The notes under the pieces: generated by a model
What the model was told of the DNA's origin: nothing
The model's database searches: none
What the model saw: only the letters and a program-made list of their open reading frames with translations
In this document: positions 62,484 through 64,000 of the stretch, piece after piece
Layout: every line of letters begins with the position of its first letter
Position numbering within the stretch: position 1 is the first letter of the stretch
Made by a program: the position numbers and the translations under genes
Assembly (NCBI GenBank): GCA_031276355.1
Contig: JAISNC010000028.1
Location: 1-64,000, forward strand
Length of the DNA: 64,000 bases
Direction: 5' to 3'
From: Odoribacteraceae bacterium
GTDB taxonomy: Bacteria > Bacteroidota > Bacteroidia > Bacteroidales > Marinifilaceae

Positions 62484-64000
62484 ATGAACGATAAAAATAG
62501 GAACAACATGAATACATCACGAAATTGCTTGCTCGCGCTGGCGGCCCTCGCGGCCTTGTCGTGCGCGGACGAACCGGTGAACTCCACCGGCGACGAGGGT
62601 ATCGAGACCACGATCGCCCTCTCTCTCACCGCGGCGCCCGAGTCCCCCGGCCTGGCCGGCACGCGGGCCTTGCCCGACCCGCTGGACGTGGACGAGGGCA
62701 CCGACCTCGACTACATCGTCAAGGACTTCTGGTTGTTGCAATTCAACGAGAACGGGCAACGGGTCGGCTCGCCCCGTTATTACACGATGCCCACGATGAC
62801 GTCTACCACGGCGGTCGCGGTGATCCTTCCCCCGGTCAACGAGACCTACAAGGGCGTGCTGATAGCCAACACCCATTCCGAATCGTTCGGCACCACGCTG
62901 GGGACCGTCACCACGCTGGCCGGCCTGGAAACCGTTTACAAGAGGATCTGGAACCTGGAAGACATGTACAATGCCACGAACACTCCCCCCGACTTGCTCA
63001 TGAACGGCACGGTCAACGTGACCAGCGCCACCACCTCGTTGTCCTGCACGTTGTACCGTAACGTGGCCAAGTTCACGCTGACGCTTAACAACACTGCCAC
63101 CTCGGGCGTGACGATCACCTCCGTGCAGGTGCGCAACGTGCCCGATCGCCTCTTCTATTTCGACCGGTGGTTTGACGGCGACGCACCCCCGAGCCCCTCG
63201 GCCACTCAATCGGGCCTGCTCGACCTTCCCGCTGACGAGTTCGAGCTGCTTCCCGGCAGCATCGTGAAGACGCTGCGCTATTACCTGCCCCGTAACCGCC
63301 AGGGTACTACCGGGGCAAGCACGGAAGCCGGGAAGAACGTGGGCGCGCCCACGCGCGCCACCTACATCGAGATCATGGCCGTGACCGCTGGCGAGATCGC
63401 GGACGGCGGGGGCAAGCCGTTGCGCTATCGCTTCTACCTTGGCGCGAACATGAAGAACGATTTCAACATCGAGCCGAATTTCCACTACACGCTCCCGGTC
63501 GTCTTTACTACCGCGGGAGACGTCGAGCAGGACAACCGCGTGGAAAACCTGGGGCAGGTGCAACTGGCCGGGGCGAACTCCTACATCATCAACCCGCTTC
63601 CCGGGGCCGTGCAGACCACCTACGGCGTGCCCGTTGACCGGATCAACAAGTTCTGGAACTCCCCGGACGGGAAGATAACGGGCAACGTGCTTGCCGACGA
63701 TATCCCGTGGGTGGCCGAGGTGATCTGGCAGGATAAAGCGGACCCCCTGATCCAGTTCTGCGAGGCCAGCGGCGTACCCTCGGGCGACAGGTACGCGGGC
63801 ACGGGGGACTCTTTTTTCCACTTCAGCCCCGCGGGGCCAACGGCCAGCGGGAACGTGTTGATCGGGGTCAGGAAAGAGGATGCCACCGAATACCTGTGGA
63901 GCTGGCACCTGTGGATCACGGGCTACAACCCGGACGCCGTGGCGTCTGCCTGGCAGGATGACGTTTACGCGTACGCCGTTCCCGGCGGGGCCGTGCATCG
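62484..64000 (+). CDS. DUF4906-type surface lipoprotein, cut by the window edge
   Basis: The frame is open for 505 codons from ATG 62484 to the end of the window, so it is absent from the ORF track; the minus ORF 62517-63998 is its shadow. A hydrophobic signal and lipobox-like ALAALSC precede the acidic mature start ADEPVNSTGDEG. The first domain (about 60-330) is beta-rich and resembles fimbrillin or FimB/Mfa-like modules (VKDFWLLQFNENGQRVG; ATTSLSCTLYRNVAKFTLTL). EYLWSWHLWITGYNPD near residue 472 is the hallmark of DUF4906 proteins. It is likely surface-exposed and adhesin- or pilus-related; the role is unproven. Confidence 0.78.
   Translation, partial: MNDKNRNNMNTSRNCLLALAALAALSCADEPVNSTGDEGIETTIALSLTAAPESPGLAGTRALPDPLDVDEGTDLDYIVKDFWLLQFNENGQRVGSPRYYTMPTMTSTTAVAVILPPVNETYKGVLIANTHSESFGTTLGTVTTLAGLETVYKRIWNLEDMYNATNTPPDLLMNGTVNVTSATTSLSCTLYRNVAKFTLTLNNTATSGVTITSVQVRNVPDRLFYFDRWFDGDAPPSPSATQSGLLDLPADEFELLPGSIVKTLRYYLPRNRQGTTGASTEAGKNVGAPTRATYIEIMAVTAGEIADGGGKPLRYRFYLGANMKNDFNIEPNFHYTLPVVFTTAGDVEQDNRVENLGQVQLAGANSYIINPLPGAVQTTYGVPVDRINKFWNSPDGKITGNVLADDIPWVAEVIWQDKADPLIQFCEASGVPSGDRYAGTGDSFFHFSPAGPTASGNVLIGVRKEDATEYLWSWHLWITGYNPDAVASAWQDDVYAYAVPGGAVH

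Noticed and set aside
62517-63998. Minus-strand 493-aa ORF
   Set aside because: Shadow of the DUF4906-type gene; the plus frame has a lipoprotein signal and family motif.

Overview
The window is chromosomal DNA from a GC-rich member of the Bacteroidales. The gene content suggests an Odoribacter/Butyricimonas-like lineage, but that rank is inference. Evidence for Bacteroidota includes SusC/SusD pairs, an ECF sigma/FecR pair feeding a SusC/SusD-type locus, DUF4843, PKD-like, DUF5606 and DUF4906-type proteins, A/T-rich leaders without Shine-Dalgarno sequences, and repeated promoters of the form TTTG-N18-20-TAnnTTTG. Base composition is uneven by eye. The SusC/SusD genes at 8.4-13.2 kb and the block at 42-51 kb are very GC-rich, the ribosomal block is intermediate, and the two lipoprotein genes at 5.9-8.1 kb are the most AT-rich.

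Layout. 1-5.2 kb (minus): pbpC (running off the left edge), fmt and an LptF/LptG-type permease, followed by a START-like gene. 5.2-5.9 kb: a gene-free stretch with a dispersed palindromic element and a 21-bp tandem array. 5.9-8.1 kb (plus): two unknown lipoproteins. 8.4-13.2 kb (minus): a stand-alone SusC/SusD pair with a predicted leader of about 530 nt that contains a duplicated segment. 14.2-32.5 kb (minus): the complete str-S10-spc-alpha run from rpsL to rplQ, including fusA, secY, map, infA, rpmJ and rpoA, with a strong promoter before rpsL and a strong terminator after rplQ. 32.7-39.1 kb (plus): ECF sigma, FecR anti-sigma, a damaged susC/susD remnant, a DUF4843 lipoprotein, a PKD-like lipoprotein and a periplasmic thioredoxin. 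39.4 kb: tRNA-Asn. 39.8-42.2 kb (plus): a DUF5606 protein, trmN6 and a ROK kinase. 42.2-48.0 kb (plus): a tightly coupled five-gene operon of unknown function (FAD oxidoreductase with a one-base frameshift, B12-type radical SAM enzyme, small unknown protein, PaaK-like ligase, acyltransferase). 48.0-54.8 kb (plus): a Kef-type antiporter overlapping a large MG2-like/plug-like surface protein, then two tandem paralogous HTH regulators. 54.9-62 kb: purM, a DNA methyltransferase with a 54-codon remnant attached, PAP2 phosphatase, TlpA-like thioredoxin, S41 protease, deoxycytidylate deaminase and polyprenyl synthase. 62.5-64 kb (plus): a DUF4906-type surface lipoprotein running off the right edge.

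The best candidates for something new are the five-gene operon at 42.2-48.0 kb, the antiporter/MG2-plug pair with its neighbouring HTH twins, and the unknown lipoprotein pair at 5.9-8.1 kb. The clearest molecular accidents are the susC-susD fusion (most of a TonB receptor lost), the one-base frameshift in the FAD oxidoreductase, and the truncated ORF overlapping the end of the methyltransferase gene. I saw no CRISPR array, transposase, integrase or rRNA gene.
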